Source: Chitinophaga sp. 180180018-3 (lineage in GTDB: Bacteria; Bacteroidota; Bacteroidia; Chitinophagales; Chitinophagaceae). From it: 64,000 nucleotides of DNA. The translations under genes and the position numbers were made by a program. The notes beneath the pieces were generated by a model, which worked only from the letters and a program-made list of their open reading frames with translations, had not been told where the DNA came from and searched no databases. This document shows positions 43,968 through 53,310 of this stretch, piece after piece. How positions within the stretch are numbered: the stretch's first letter is position 1; every line of letters starts with the position of its first letter. The DNA lies in assembly GCF_037893185.1 (NCBI RefSeq), contig NZ_CP140772.1, forward strand, positions 3,162,001 through 3,226,000. Direction: 5' to 3'.

Positions 43968-46484
43968 ATGATAAAACTCCTGTCTGCCCTGTTTTGCATT
44001 CTCTTTACGTTTCACTGCCAGGCCAATACGGTCAAAGGGCGGGTGACAGATGATAAAGATCACCCCCTTCCTTTTGCTACCATCTTTATTAAAGGAACAA
44101 CCAACGGCACTACTACCAATGCCGCAGGCCAGTACCAGCTGGAGCTGGCGCCCGGTCAATATACGGTGGTTTGCCAATATATAGGCTATCGCAGAACCGA
44201 ATTGCAGCTGACCGTCGATGCCCCTTCACAAACCCTCGATTTTCACCTGCTGCCCGTTAATATGCAGATCCGGGAAGTGGTCGTGAAAGCCGGCGCAGAA
44301 GATCCTGCCTATGCTATTATCCGCGCTGCTATCAAAAAGCGGCGTTTCTATCAGGAACAGGTGAAGGAATACACCTGTATGTCATACATCAAAGGCACCA
44401 TTGGCATGAATGGCGTGCCTAACCGCTTCCTTGGGAAAAAGGTCGATAAAACCGATATGGGCGTAGACAGCGCCGGTAAAGGGATGGTATTTCTATCGGA
44501 ATCCGTTACAAAAATTTCCGCACGACTGCCGGATAGGATCAAACTTGAAGTGATCTCCTCCCGGAAAAGCGGTGGTGGCTTCGGTCTTAGCTTCCCCGCC
44601 ATCATCAGCTTCTACGATAACAACGTGGCAGCGGTCATCACACAGATGGGTCCGCGCGGTTATATATCTCCCATTGCTGAAAATGCACTCGCTTACTACA
44701 AATACCGGCTGGAAGGAACCTTTGTGGAAGACGGCAGAACCGTCAATAAAATACAGGTGATACCCCGCCGGAAACAGGAACCCTTGTTTTCCGGTTATAT
44801 CTTCATCACCGATGGCGACTGGCGCATACACAGCACCGACCTGATCCTCACCAGCGAATACCAGCTGGAGCTGATGGATTCCCTGGAAATCAGGCAAACA
44901 CATGTACCGGTAACTGCTGATATCTGGCGGGTGAAAGACCAGGTATTGCATATTTCATTCAACAAATTTGGCTTCAAAATGGGCGGTAACTTTGTGAACG
45001 TTTACTCGGATTACAATGTACAGCCCGGATTTCCGCCTAAGTATTTCGACAATACCTTCCTGAAATACGATTCTGCCTTCGATAAACAGGCACATGCTTA
45101 CTGGGATAGCATTCGCCCGGTACCACTGGAGCCGGCCGAAGTGAAAGACTATCATGTAAAAGACAGCATCGCAAAAGCGGAGAAAGATTCAGCTACTTCC
45201 CGTTATCATCTCGATAGCTTACAAAAAAAACAAAAACGGGTGAAAACTATGGATGTGCTATGGGGAGGCGTTACGCATAAGTATTATTTCCACCGCGACA
45301 GCAGCATACAGTATCATACACTCAGGGTAAAAGGACTGGCCCAATCGCTGAAGTACAACACAGTGGAAGGACTTGCACTGGCAGTAGAACCTACGGTTAC
45401 GTTCAATACCGGCGAAGAAAGTAATCTGCGTATCTCGCCGTTTTTCCGGTACGGATTGAGCAATACTCACTTTAACGCCTATACGCAAATTGATTTCAGT
45501 AACACGAGTAAAGTGCACAAGCGCTTCGGCCGCAACGACTGGATGCTGGCAGGAGGGAAGCGCGTATCACAATTCAATCAGGATAATCCGATCGATAATA
45601 TCGCCAACGAATTTTACACGCTGTTGCTGAAAGAAAACTATATGAAGTTGTACGAGAACTGGTTCGGTCAGTTGCGCTACAGCCGTACGTTTCAGTCGAA
45701 CAGCCGCCTTTCCCTGGGCGCTGTTTATGAAAGCAGGATGCCGTTGGAGAACACTACTGATTTTGTATTTTTTAAGAACGACAGGAAACAATTCACGCCT
45801 AATCATCCATACGAGCTGGCCGATGTTCCTTTCGAAAAGCACGAGGCCCTGATAGTGGACGCCAGCTTTACTTTCCAGCCGGGGCAACAGTTCGTGGAGC
45901 TGCCCGACAGAAAAATCCCCATCGGTTCAAAATATCCCACATTCAAAATATCCTACACCAAAGGGATTCCGGATGTGGCCCATAGCATAGTCGATTTCGA
46001 CAAATGGAACTTTTCTGTACAGGACAATATGAACTTCAAACTGTTGGGCGAGTTCCGTTATCATGTTGCAGTAGGCGGTTTCCTCAACGACAGAAACGTG
46101 CAGATACCCGACTATCAGCATTTTAATGGTAATCAAACGTTCTACAACCTGAAATATCTGAACAGTTTTCAGCTGGCGCCTTATTACAGGTACAGCACTA
46201 CTGCACCTTTTTATGTGATGGCTAATGCAGAGCATCATTTCAATGGCCTGCTGACGAATAAAATTCCATTGTTTAACAGGCTGAAATGGAACCTGGTGGC
46301 AGGTGCCAACGCCTTCTATGTAAACAGTAATAATAATTATGTGGAGGTATTCGGCGGCATCGAAAATATCCTGAAAGTGATCAGGGTAGATGTTGTGGCG
46401 GGCTACCAGAGCCAGGCCGATACCAGGGTCGGTGTGCGCGTTGGGTTCGGAGGAATATTCGGAAATCTCATCAAACCGCGCTAA
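43968..46484 (+). CDS. DUF5686 / carboxypeptidase-regulatory-like outer-membrane protein
   Basis: 838 residues. A signal peptide (1-19, ending CQAN) precedes a carboxypeptidase-regulatory-like domain (about 22-100; KGRVTDDKDHPLPFATIFIKGT, CQYIGYRRTEL). The remainder fits DUF5686: AYAIIRAAIKKRRFYQEQVKEYTCMSYIKG is characteristic. The second half has alternating strands and ends VRVGFGGIFGNLIKPR, as expected for a beta-barrel. The function of the family is not known; it is found only in Bacteroidota. There is no TonB plug, so it is not a normal transporter. Confidence 0.8.
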   Translation: MIKLLSALFCILFTFHCQANTVKGRVTDDKDHPLPFATIFIKGTTNGTTTNAAGQYQLELAPGQYTVVCQYIGYRRTELQLTVDAPSQTLDFHLLPVNMQIREVVVKAGAEDPAYAIIRAAIKKRRFYQEQVKEYTCMSYIKGTIGMNGVPNRFLGKKVDKTDMGVDSAGKGMVFLSESVTKISARLPDRIKLEVISSRKSGGGFGLSFPAIISFYDNNVAAVITQMGPRGYISPIAENALAYYKYRLEGTFVEDGRTVNKIQVIPRRKQEPLFSGYIFITDGDWRIHSTDLILTSEYQLELMDSLEIRQTHVPVTADIWRVKDQVLHISFNKFGFKMGGNFVNVYSDYNVQPGFPPKYFDNTFLKYDSAFDKQAHAYWDSIRPVPLEPAEVKDYHVKDSIAKAEKDSATSRYHLDSLQKKQKRVKTMDVLWGGVTHKYYFHRDSSIQYHTLRVKGLAQSLKYNTVEGLALAVEPTVTFNTGEESNLRISPFFRYGLSNTHFNAYTQIDFSNTSKVHKRFGRNDWMLAGGKRVSQFNQDNPIDNIANEFYTLLLKENYMKLYENWFGQLRYSRTFQSNSRLSLGAVYESRMPLENTTDFVFFKNDRKQFTPNHPYELADVPFEKHEALIVDASFTFQPGQQFVELPDRKIPIGSKYPTFKISYTKGIPDVAHSIVDFDKWNFSVQDNMNFKLLGEFRYHVAVGGFLNDRNVQIPDYQHFNGNQTFYNLKYLNSFQLAPYYRYSTTAPFYVMANAEHHFNGLLTNKIPLFNRLKWNLVAGANAFYVNSNNNYVEVFGGIENILKVIRVDVVAGYQSQADTRVGVRVGFGGIFGNLIKPR

Positions 46485-46511
46485 CTACAATGGTGATCTA
46501 TCTGCCGGCCG

Positions 46512-46634
46512 TTAGATTTTTACTGATCTTCTGCGTGCCCTGATATCTTTCTTTTCATCAAAGAAATAAGCAAGCAGTCTGTAGATCCAAATTCCGATGA
46601 TAGCGTAAACGAAGTAAGTAATGTAGATACTCAT
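46512..46634 (-). CDS. Small membrane protein, 40 residues
   Basis: A complete minus-strand frame from ATG 46634 to TAA 46512. The product starts MSIYITYFVYAIIGIWIYRL, one clear transmembrane helix (about 2-24), followed by FFDEKKDIRARRRSVKI, a positively charged tail that would stay in the cytoplasm. The charge pattern and the position in an otherwise empty gap support a real small gene, but I know no family and see no promoter match. Confidence 0.45.
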   Translation of the reverse strand: MSIYITYFVYAIIGIWIYRLLAYFFDEKKDIRARRRSVKI

Positions 46635-46829
46635 AACCTATGTTTTTCGGGATGAACAATTTGTTTGTTGAGTACCTGTTTTCAAAAAGGATGCCAACCG
46701 GAAAAGTCCCTTTGCTATTAGATGTTAGCCATTTGTTAACGGAGGGGAGATTTTATTATGGTTGTTTTATTTAATATAATGGAACATAATATCCACTGCA
46801 TTTAGCTGGGACTAAAATCTCTTTTTCCG

Positions 46830-46837
46830 TATCTTTG
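46830..46837 (+). promoter_or_regulatory. -7 promoter element of trhO
   Basis: TATCTTTG fits TAnnTTTG exactly. It lies 62 bases before the preferred ATG at 46899. Confidence 0.45.
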
Positions 46838-46898
46838 CAGCCATTCTGAAAATGAAGTTTTGTTCACAAGGCAAGTGTCCTTAAAATTTCAAATAAAT

Positions 46899-47912
46899 AT
46901 GGCATTACACAACAGAGTATCAGCCGCCGAGCTGAAGCAACGGCTGGCGCAGGAAACAATCAAACGCGTTACCATCTCCTTCTATCAGTACGCGAAAATT
47001 CAGGACCCGCAGGCTTTCCGCGACAATTTGTACGAATCTCTCTTTAAGCTGGATACATTCGGGCGTATTTATGTGGCGCATGAAGGTATCAACGCACAAA
47101 TAAGCGTACCTGAACATCATTTGGAAGCATTTAAGGAAGTGATCTACGCTATTGATTTCCTTCATGGTATCAGGCTAAATATTGCAGTAGATGATGATGG
47201 AAAATCTTTCTTCGTGCTGAAGATCAAAGTGCGTGAGAAGATCGTGGCGGATGGTATCACCGACCCTACTTTCGACATGGATAACCGCGGTAAGTATGTG
47301 GATGCACAGGCCTTCAATGAGCTCACCAACGATCCGGAAACCGTGGTGGTAGATATGCGCAATCACTATGAGTATGAAGTCGGGCATTTCCAGGGCGCTA
47401 TTGAAATCCCTTCCGATACTTTCAGGGATCAGCTTCCAATGGCGGTAGATATGCTGGCGGATAAAAAAGATAAGAATATCATTATGTACTGTACCGGAGG
47501 CATTCGTTGTGAAAAAGCCTCTGCCTACATGTTACACAATGGTTTTAAAAATGTATTCCACCTCGAAGGCGGTATTATTGAATACACCAATAAGGCGCGC
47601 CAACAAGGGCTCCCTGTTAAATTCAAAGGCAAGAACTTTGTTTTCGACGACAGGCTGGGCGAGCGCATCAGCGATGATGTTCTTAGTCATTGTCATCAAT
47701 GCGGCGCCCCATGCGATACGCATACGAACTGCCTGAATGATGGCTGCCATCTGCTATTTATCCAGTGCGAATCCTGCGCAAAAAAATACGATGGATGCTG
47801 CAGCGAAGCCTGCCAGACTACACACGCCTTGCCCGCAGAAGAACAGGCCGAATTACGCAAAGGCGTTAGCAAAGGCCTGATGTTCAATAAATCAAGAAGA
47901 AGAAGACTTTAA
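46899..47912 (+). CDS. trhO: tRNA uridine(34) hydroxylase, rhodanese-related (YceA family)
   Basis: 337 residues from ATG 46899, preferred over a TTG at 46860. The N-terminal part (about 15-110; [32 protein letters not shown]) is the UPF0176 domain. A rhodanese domain follows (about 130-225) with Cys198 in [16 protein letters not shown]. The C-terminus is a Cys-rich segment ([30 protein letters not shown]) that probably binds zinc. TrhO hydroxylates U34 of certain tRNAs with oxygen, leading to ho5U-type wobble modification. It is monocistronic. Confidence 0.9.
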   Translation: MALHNRVSAAELKQRLAQETIKRVTISFYQYAKIQDPQAFRDNLYESLFKLDTFGRIYVAHEGINAQISVPEHHLEAFKEVIYAIDFLHGIRLNIAVDDDGKSFFVLKIKVREKIVADGITDPTFDMDNRGKYVDAQAFNELTNDPETVVVDMRNHYEYEVGHFQGAIEIPSDTFRDQLPMAVDMLADKKDKNIIMYCTGGIRCEKASAYMLHNGFKNVFHLEGGIIEYTNKARQQGLPVKFKGKNFVFDDRLGERISDDVLSHCHQCGAPCDTHTNCLNDGCHLLFIQCESCAKKYDGCCSEACQTTHALPAEEQAELRKGVSKGLMFNKSRRRRL

Positions 47913-47939
47913 TAACCAAGCCGGATATTAACTGACAGC

Positions 47940-47994
47940 AATCAGCCCCTGATTTTATAAGATGCCAAAGGCATTATAAAATCAGGGGCTGATT
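47940..47994. terminator. Bidirectional terminator after trhO
   Basis: AATCAGCCCCTGATTTTATAA pairs with the mirrored right arm (to 47994), with a small bulge and GCC/GGC at the tip, 28 bases after the trhO stop. Confidence 0.85.
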
Positions 47995-48566
47995 AGCGTT
48001 AGTTTTTTTAATCCAATTTTAATATTATCTTAACGCCAAATTAAAATAAAAAATCCGCCCCGCGTTGTTTCTTCTCGGCAGGGCGGAGTAGTATGATCAT
48101 AAAATTGAACGACGGGCTAGCACCGCCAGGTCCGTTTCTTATGACCATCTATCAACCTATATGCGAACTAAAAAATTGCAATTGTTAAGAGTTGGTTAAT
48201 ACAGCTTTCCTGTATGTTCTGTAGAATATCATGAGAGCTGTCAGCAGCACTACTATCATTGCTGTGATCAAACCATCATTTTCAAAGCTGTTCCTTGAGA
48301 TATTGCCTGAATCAGGCCTGCATCAATTATTACCACAGGACAATTATAGCCCTGTACACCCAGTCCGATAGACTCATTCAGGGGGGGCTTTTGGCCCGGG
48401 ATACTATGAAAGACCCTAATAAAGATGACTCCGTTTCGCATACAAATATCTAAGTTTGCCCCTGCAGAAGTTCCAAAGTTCATATGATTAACGTGTAAAG
48501 AATGAATTCCCCCTATACCATGGGAACGAAATAATTTTTTTTCTTCCCGATTCCGGTATTATTTAC
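47995..48566. other. 572-base region without a firm gene; weak small ORFs and a minus-strand terminator
   Basis: A stem TCCGCCC...GGGCGGA (48054-48087) followed on the minus strand by T6 looks like a terminator for leftward transcription, 480 bases past the last confirmed minus-strand gene. Between them a 71-codon frame (48268-48483, minus; begins MNFGTSAGANLDIC) is open, matches no family I know, and is weak. A 24-codon hydrophobic frame (starting MIVVLLTALMIFYRTYRKA, about 48190-48264, minus) is in a different frame just after it. The region may be the eroded end of a longer operon. Confidence 0.35.
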
Positions 48567-48938
48567 CTAATCTTTCAAAGCATTATAGATTGGCAATTGA
48601 TTTTTGGAGATGACATTCTCATTTTCCTTCAACCCAGCAGCCAGATAGGTTACAGTACCGACGGTTTTTATTACTTCCACTTCACGAATGGCAATATTGA
48701 ACTTGTCACGGAACACCAGTACATAATTCTTACTGTTATCAAAGATGACAGCCGCAGCAGGTATCACTATTTTCTCATCCCTGACCAGCCTTGCGGTATC
48801 AATCCGTATATTTTTCATCATCGAGTCGCTAAGCACAAACGTTGTTCTCCCCTTATCTTCAGCCGGTAGTTGTCTGCAACTACCTGATAAAACAGTTGCC
48901 AGTAGCAAAATACCGATGATGGGTATAGGTCGTTTCAT
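48567..48938 (-). CDS. Short lipoprotein resembling the C-terminal domain of RND efflux adaptors
   Basis: 123 residues from ATG 48938. A signal peptide ends in a lipobox-like LSGSC (Cys about 21). The rest follows the end of CusB/HlyD-type periplasmic adaptors: VIPAAAVIFDNSKNYVLVFRDK, IREVEVIKTVGTVTYLAAGLKENENVISKN, LPIYNAL. Full adaptors are about 350-450 residues, so the barrel-sandwich and hairpin parts are missing. It could be a decayed gene that kept its signal peptide or a genuine small regulator. It follows the histidine kinase gene after 67 bases on the same strand. Heavy-metal context is suggested by that pair. Confidence 0.6.
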   Translation of the reverse strand: MKRPIPIIGILLLATVLSGSCRQLPAEDKGRTTFVLSDSMMKNIRIDTARLVRDEKIVIPAAAVIFDNSKNYVLVFRDKFNIAIREVEVIKTVGTVTYLAAGLKENENVISKNQLPIYNALKD

Positions 48939-49035
48939 GCTCGTATCACACCGTTTTTCATGATACAAAACTCAAAAAGGCCAATTAAAGCCGCCTTTAA
49001 TAAGGATTAAAAAACACTTAAAAATTATGAATTGA

Positions 49036-50406
49036 TTACAGATGGGGAAGAATAACAGTGAAAGTAGTGCCTTCCTGTTGGTTGGAAGTGACGGTGATAT
49101 GGCCTTTATGGATCTGTACTATCTTTTTACAGATCGACAGGCCCAGGCCATGGCCACGGATCTGCTGGGCGTTATTACCCCGGTAGAACGGCTCAAAAAT
49201 CTGGTGTATCTCATCTGCGGGGATACCTATGCCGTTATCTTTTATCTGAACAACGATATATTGGGTAAAGAAATCGATGCTTACCTGGGCAGTATTGTTA
49301 CCGGAGAATTTGCAGGCATTATCAATGAGGTTAAGAAAAAGCACTTTTAGCAGGCTTTCGTTGCCGTAACTGGTTACCAGCAGGTCATTGTCCGGCACTT
49401 TGATGAAGTGGAGCTCCACCTTACCGGAGGTTTTCTGCTTCAGCCGGAGCATGGTGGTCATTTCAATCAGCAGCTCGTCGATACGCACATTGCCAAGTGC
49501 AAACTCCTGTTGCCGGAGCTCCGATTGTGCCAGCTGCAACAATCCGTTCGAAAGATCTGAAAGGTTTTCAGCGTCTTCCAGCACAGATCCCAGCAGCGTC
49601 ACATATTCTTCCCTGCTTCTTTCTTTCGACAATGCCACCTGTAGCTGGCTGATCATGGCCGCAAGGGGGGTACGCAATTCATGGGAAGCATTGCTAACGA
49701 AACTTTTCTGCAAATGAAACGACTCACTCAGGCGTTGCAACATCGTATTAAAGTTAGCCCCGAGCTTGGCAATTTCATCTTTGCCTTTTATGGCCACCTG
49801 CGTATCCTGGAGGTTGTTGGCATTGATACTATCTACCTGCTGTACCAGCTGATCGATCGGCTCCACCATTTTACGGGCAAAGAAATAACCGATCCCTACA
49901 AGCAGCACTACAGCAATAAGCAGCTCTACCAGCAGGATCTGGCGGAGGTTTTGCAGGTTTTGATATCCGTACTTATCGAATGAAGATACGATGACGATCA
50001 CCGACATGCCCCCTTCTTCATAATACACGCCCACTACTTCGCTGCTACCTCTTTCGTAGCTGTATAGTTTCTTTTCGCGGATATAATTCAGCAGATTGGG
50101 GTGGGTATGAATGGCGGTATCTTTCAGGTTGCTGTAAAGCAGGTCGTAGTTGGTGTTATATACCAGGATGGTTTCTCTGTAAAGATCCTGGAAGGTAGTC
50201 CGGTCTATTTTCCGGAGCAGGTCCACTTTTACGTTGCCATCGCCGATAATTACATTTGCAATGGAACGGGCCCGGTATTCCAACCTTTCCAGGTATTCGG
50301 CCTTACGTGACTTGGCGGAGAAATAATATGCCAGACCGGCGAATGCTATCAGCAGCAATGCGGCAGAAATAGTGTAATAGAGCGCTATTTTATATTTGAT
50401 CTTCAA
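49036..50406 (-). CDS. Sensor histidine kinase (HAMP, CusS-like)
   Basis: 456 residues from TTG 50406, 8 bases after the response regulator stop. Two transmembrane helices (about 10-30 and 157-177) enclose a ~125-residue periplasmic sensor. HAMP is at about 178-230. HisKA has His242 in SNASHELRTPL. The ATPase part has N-box NLIDNACKFSGNN, DNGIGIP and GHGLGLSI. It autophosphorylates and passes phosphate to the regulator encoded before it. The arrangement and sequence style resemble CusS/RprX-like sensors in Bacteroidota; the signal is not visible. Confidence 0.88.
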   Translation of the reverse strand: MKIKYKIALYYTISAALLLIAFAGLAYYFSAKSRKAEYLERLEYRARSIANVIIGDGNVKVDLLRKIDRTTFQDLYRETILVYNTNYDLLYSNLKDTAIHTHPNLLNYIREKKLYSYERGSSEVVGVYYEEGGMSVIVIVSSFDKYGYQNLQNLRQILLVELLIAVVLLVGIGYFFARKMVEPIDQLVQQVDSINANNLQDTQVAIKGKDEIAKLGANFNTMLQRLSESFHLQKSFVSNASHELRTPLAAMISQLQVALSKERSREEYVTLLGSVLEDAENLSDLSNGLLQLAQSELRQQEFALGNVRIDELLIEMTTMLRLKQKTSGKVELHFIKVPDNDLLVTSYGNESLLKVLFLNLIDNACKFSGNNTAQVSIDFFTQYIVVQIKDNGIGIPADEIHQIFEPFYRGNNAQQIRGHGLGLSICKKIVQIHKGHITVTSNQQEGTTFTVILPHL

Positions 50407-50414
50407 CCCCGGAA

Positions 50415-51101
50415 CTATTCTTCGGAAAGATAATAACCCATACCGGTTTTCGTATGGAGCAATTTCTGGTCAAAATCCTTGTCAATTTTCTTGCGTAGAA
50501 AGTTCATATATACCTCTATCACGTTGGTACCGGTATCGAAATCAATATCCCATACTTTTTCAGCAATGGTCAATTTAGAGATGACCTTACCTTTGTGCAT
50601 AGCCAGGAACTCCAGCAGCTGGTATTCTTTGGCGGTAAGCGGTATTTTTTTCCCGCCACGGGTCACATCTTTTTTCTCCCTGTCTATTTCCAGGTCTGCA
50701 ATAGAAATCTTATACTGGCTGCCATGTGGGGTTTCTGAGCCGGCCCTTTTCAGGAATACCCGTATTCTGGCCAGCAGCTCCCTGAAATCGAAAGGTTTCA
50801 CCAGGTAGTCATCCGCGCCCAGCTCAAAAGCCTGCATTTTATCATCTACTCCGCCTAATGCAGTGAGCATAATAACCGGTACCCGGTTATTTTTCTGCCG
50901 GATAACCTCGCATAGCTCGTAGCCGTTATGGTGGGGGAGATTAAGGTCCAGGATGACCAGGTCGTAGTGGTTACCAACAAGCAAACCCTTGCCGATGCGC
51001 CCATCATAAGCTACATCCACATCAAAGCCGTTTTCCTCGAGGCCTTTCTTAACGGCATTGGCCACTTTGACTTCATCTTCAACAACCAGTATCTTTTGCA
51101 T
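50415..51101 (-). CDS. OmpR/CusR-type response regulator
   Basis: 228 residues. The receiver has acidic EDE (8-10), phospho-acceptor Asp52 in VILDLNLP, MLTA and VKPFDF. The C-terminal winged helix (about 130-226; EVKD-like DREKKDVTRGGKKIPLTAKEYQLLEFL, VIEVYMNFLRKKID) binds DNA. It is the first gene of a unit with the kinase and the adaptor-like lipoprotein, so it probably controls its own operon and metal-stress targets. Confidence 0.9.
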   Translation of the reverse strand: MQKILVVEDEVKVANAVKKGLEENGFDVDVAYDGRIGKGLLVGNHYDLVILDLNLPHHNGYELCEVIRQKNNRVPVIMLTALGGVDDKMQAFELGADDYLVKPFDFRELLARIRVFLKRAGSETPHGSQYKISIADLEIDREKKDVTRGGKKIPLTAKEYQLLEFLAMHKGKVISKLTIAEKVWDIDFDTGTNVIEVYMNFLRKKIDKDFDQKLLHTKTGMGYYLSEE

Positions 51102-51141
51102 ATATAGTGAAATTACGAATTAGGAATGATGAATGATGAGC

Positions 51142-51185
51142 GAAGATTCAGGCGACCTATTCCTCTTATAATCGCCTGAATCTTC
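51142..51185. terminator. Terminator hairpin with dispersed-repeat flank
   Basis: GAAGATTCAGGCGA and TCGCCTGAATCTTC pair over 14 bp around a 16-base loop, between the ABC-F gene and the response regulator. Just left of it lies AATTAGGAAT (51117-51126), identical to the target duplication of IS copy 2 but unoccupied. Confidence 0.7.
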
Positions 51186-51216
51186 ACTTTTCTTTTTAAT
51201 GCTATCTTCTTCCTTC

Positions 51217-53181
51217 TTAATTCGTTAAACCCGCTTCCAGCTTCATGATTTTCTCGAACAGCTGTTCGTATTGCTGGTTTGCACGCTCCAGGAATTTCTG
51301 TACTTCCTGGTATTCGCTTTCTACCTGGGCAAATTTTGCTTTGTTGTTATAGGTTTCCGGGGCCCCGAGGGCTGCTTCCAGGCTGGCTAAACGTTCTTTC
51401 AGGCTGGCCAGCTGGCCTTCTACCTGGTTGAACTGTTTTTGCTGTTTCTGCAGTTCCCTTTGTACATCTTTATTGATGGCGCCTTTGCCAGCTTCTGCTA
51501 CAGGAACTGCCTGTTGGCGGTTGTCTTTTTTAGGTTCATTGTTCGCAGCGGGTTTGGCAGTAGCCGTTTGCAGTTGCTGTGAAGCCATCCGCTTTTTCCA
51601 CTCTTCGTACTCCGTATAGGTACCTTTGAATTCCTTGATTTCTCCATCCACAATCTCCCAGATCTTGTTGGCGGTCTGGCTCACGAAGTAACGGTCGTGC
51701 GAAACCAGCACCAGGCTGCCTTCGTACTTGTTCAATGAATCGATGAGCATCTGCACGGAGTTCATATCGAGGTGGTTCGTGGGCTCATCCAGCATCAGGA
51801 AGTTCGCCTGGCTGATAATGGTTTTGGCCAGCGCCACACGTGCTTTTTCACCTCCGGAAAGGATACGGATTTTCTTGAATACGTCGTCGCCGGTGAAGAG
51901 GAAACATCCGAGCAATTGCCGCAGCTCCAGCTCGGTGCGGCCGCTACCGAAGTTTTTCAGTTCATCCAGTATTTCACTGCCCAGATCCAGCGATTCCAGC
52001 TGGTGCTGTGCGTAAAAACTGGTAACCACGTTATGACCGGGTACCCGTTCTCCTTCCATGTTTTCCATGCCGGCAATGATACGGAGCAGGGTGGATTTAC
52101 CCTTACCATTGGCGCCTATCAGGGCTATTTTGTCGCCGCGGTTGATCTCGGCGCTGGTGCTTTTCAGGATGATATTGTCGCCAAAACGTTTGCTGACATT
52201 ATTCAGTGTGCAAAGAATCTTCCCCGGAGTTTTATCGACGCTGAAGTTGATCCTGATCTTAGAGGGGCCGTTATCCACCTGCTCAATACGGTCCAGTTTA
52301 TCGAGCCTTTTGGCGATACTCTGCGCCTGGGCAGCCTTGGATGCTTTCGCCTTAAAGCGTTCTATAAAACGCTCCTGCTGACGGATATAGTCCTGCTGGT
52401 TTTCATATGCCCGTTGCTGCATTTCCCGGCGCAGTTCTTTTTCTACTTCATAGTCGGCGTACGAACCGGTATAATGATGCAGCTGCTGCTGATAAACTTC
52501 CACGATCCTGTTCACCATGCGGTCCAGGAAGTAACGGTCGTGCGATACGATGATCACCGCGCCGTTGTACCCCACCAGGTATCTTTCCAGCCATTCAATA
52601 GACGGCAGGTCGAGGTGGTTCGTGGGCTCATCGAGCATGAGTACATCCGGCTGCTGAAGGATCAGGCGCGCCAGCAGCACACGCATACGCCAGCCTCCGG
52701 AAAACTCGCTGTACGGGCGCTCAAGATCAGCTGTTGTAAAGCCAAGTCCCTCCAATACCTGGGCGGTCTTGTGCTTCATGTTGTAACCATCCAGCGCCTC
52801 GAATTCATGCAACTTGTCACTGAACTCGTGTAACAACTCTTCTGTCTGGTTATCTTCCAGCTCCTTCGTAATGCGTTCAATATCTTTCTCCAGTTCCAGG
52901 GCTTTACCGAAGGCCATCATGCCTACGGTCAGGATAGATTCATCAGTTTCAAAACTGAGCAGGTCCTGGTTGAAGAAGCCTATAGTCAGGTTTTTACTTT
53001 TATTTACACTTCCTTTGGAAACAGAATACTCCCCATTGATAATACGCAACAGGGTGGATTTACCGGTACCATTCAGCCCGATAAGCCCCACGCGGTCACC
53101 TGGTTCAATATGCCAGGAAGAATCTTCCAGGATAACCCTGGAGCCAAACTCAAACGTAATGTCCTGTAATGCGATCAACAT
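51217..53181 (-). CDS. ABC-F family ATPase
   Basis: 654 residues from ATG 53181 (the frame is open to 53214, but MLIALQDITFEFG is the family start). It has two ABC domains with no membrane part: Walker A GLNGTGKST (about 34-42) and GANGKGKST, signatures SGGWRMR and SGGEKAR, and MLDEPTNHLD twice. The ABC-F linker (about 235-320) and a C-terminal coiled coil (about 575-650) follow. Family members (Uup, EttA, antibiotic-protection proteins) act on the ribosome E site; the long C-terminal coiled coil points to the Uup side. Not an antibiotic-resistance gene by anything I can see. Confidence 0.88.
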   Translation of the reverse strand: MLIALQDITFEFGSRVILEDSSWHIEPGDRVGLIGLNGTGKSTLLRIINGEYSVSKGSVNKSKNLTIGFFNQDLLSFETDESILTVGMMAFGKALELEKDIERITKELEDNQTEELLHEFSDKLHEFEALDGYNMKHKTAQVLEGLGFTTADLERPYSEFSGGWRMRVLLARLILQQPDVLMLDEPTNHLDLPSIEWLERYLVGYNGAVIIVSHDRYFLDRMVNRIVEVYQQQLHHYTGSYADYEVEKELRREMQQRAYENQQDYIRQQERFIERFKAKASKAAQAQSIAKRLDKLDRIEQVDNGPSKIRINFSVDKTPGKILCTLNNVSKRFGDNIILKSTSAEINRGDKIALIGANGKGKSTLLRIIAGMENMEGERVPGHNVVTSFYAQHQLESLDLGSEILDELKNFGSGRTELELRQLLGCFLFTGDDVFKKIRILSGGEKARVALAKTIISQANFLMLDEPTNHLDMNSVQMLIDSLNKYEGSLVLVSHDRYFVSQTANKIWEIVDGEIKEFKGTYTEYEEWKKRMASQQLQTATAKPAANNEPKKDNRQQAVPVAEAGKGAINKDVQRELQKQQKQFNQVEGQLASLKERLASLEAALGAPETYNNKAKFAQVESEYQEVQKFLERANQQYEQLFEKIMKLEAGLTN

Positions 53182-53310
53182 ATAAAATAAAAAAATTGGA
53201 TAAAAAACGTGCAAAGTTAAGGAATTTTAAGGACTTTGTTAAGCCGGAACAGCCTTCTTCAGGAGTGTTGCATCGGAATAAGCATTAGTTTTGATGTAAA
53301 GAAATAACGG

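Noticed and set aside
51772-52833. 353-codon plus-strand open frame
   Set aside because: It is antisense to a clear ABC-F gene, has no recognisable domain and shows the composition of a shadow frame.
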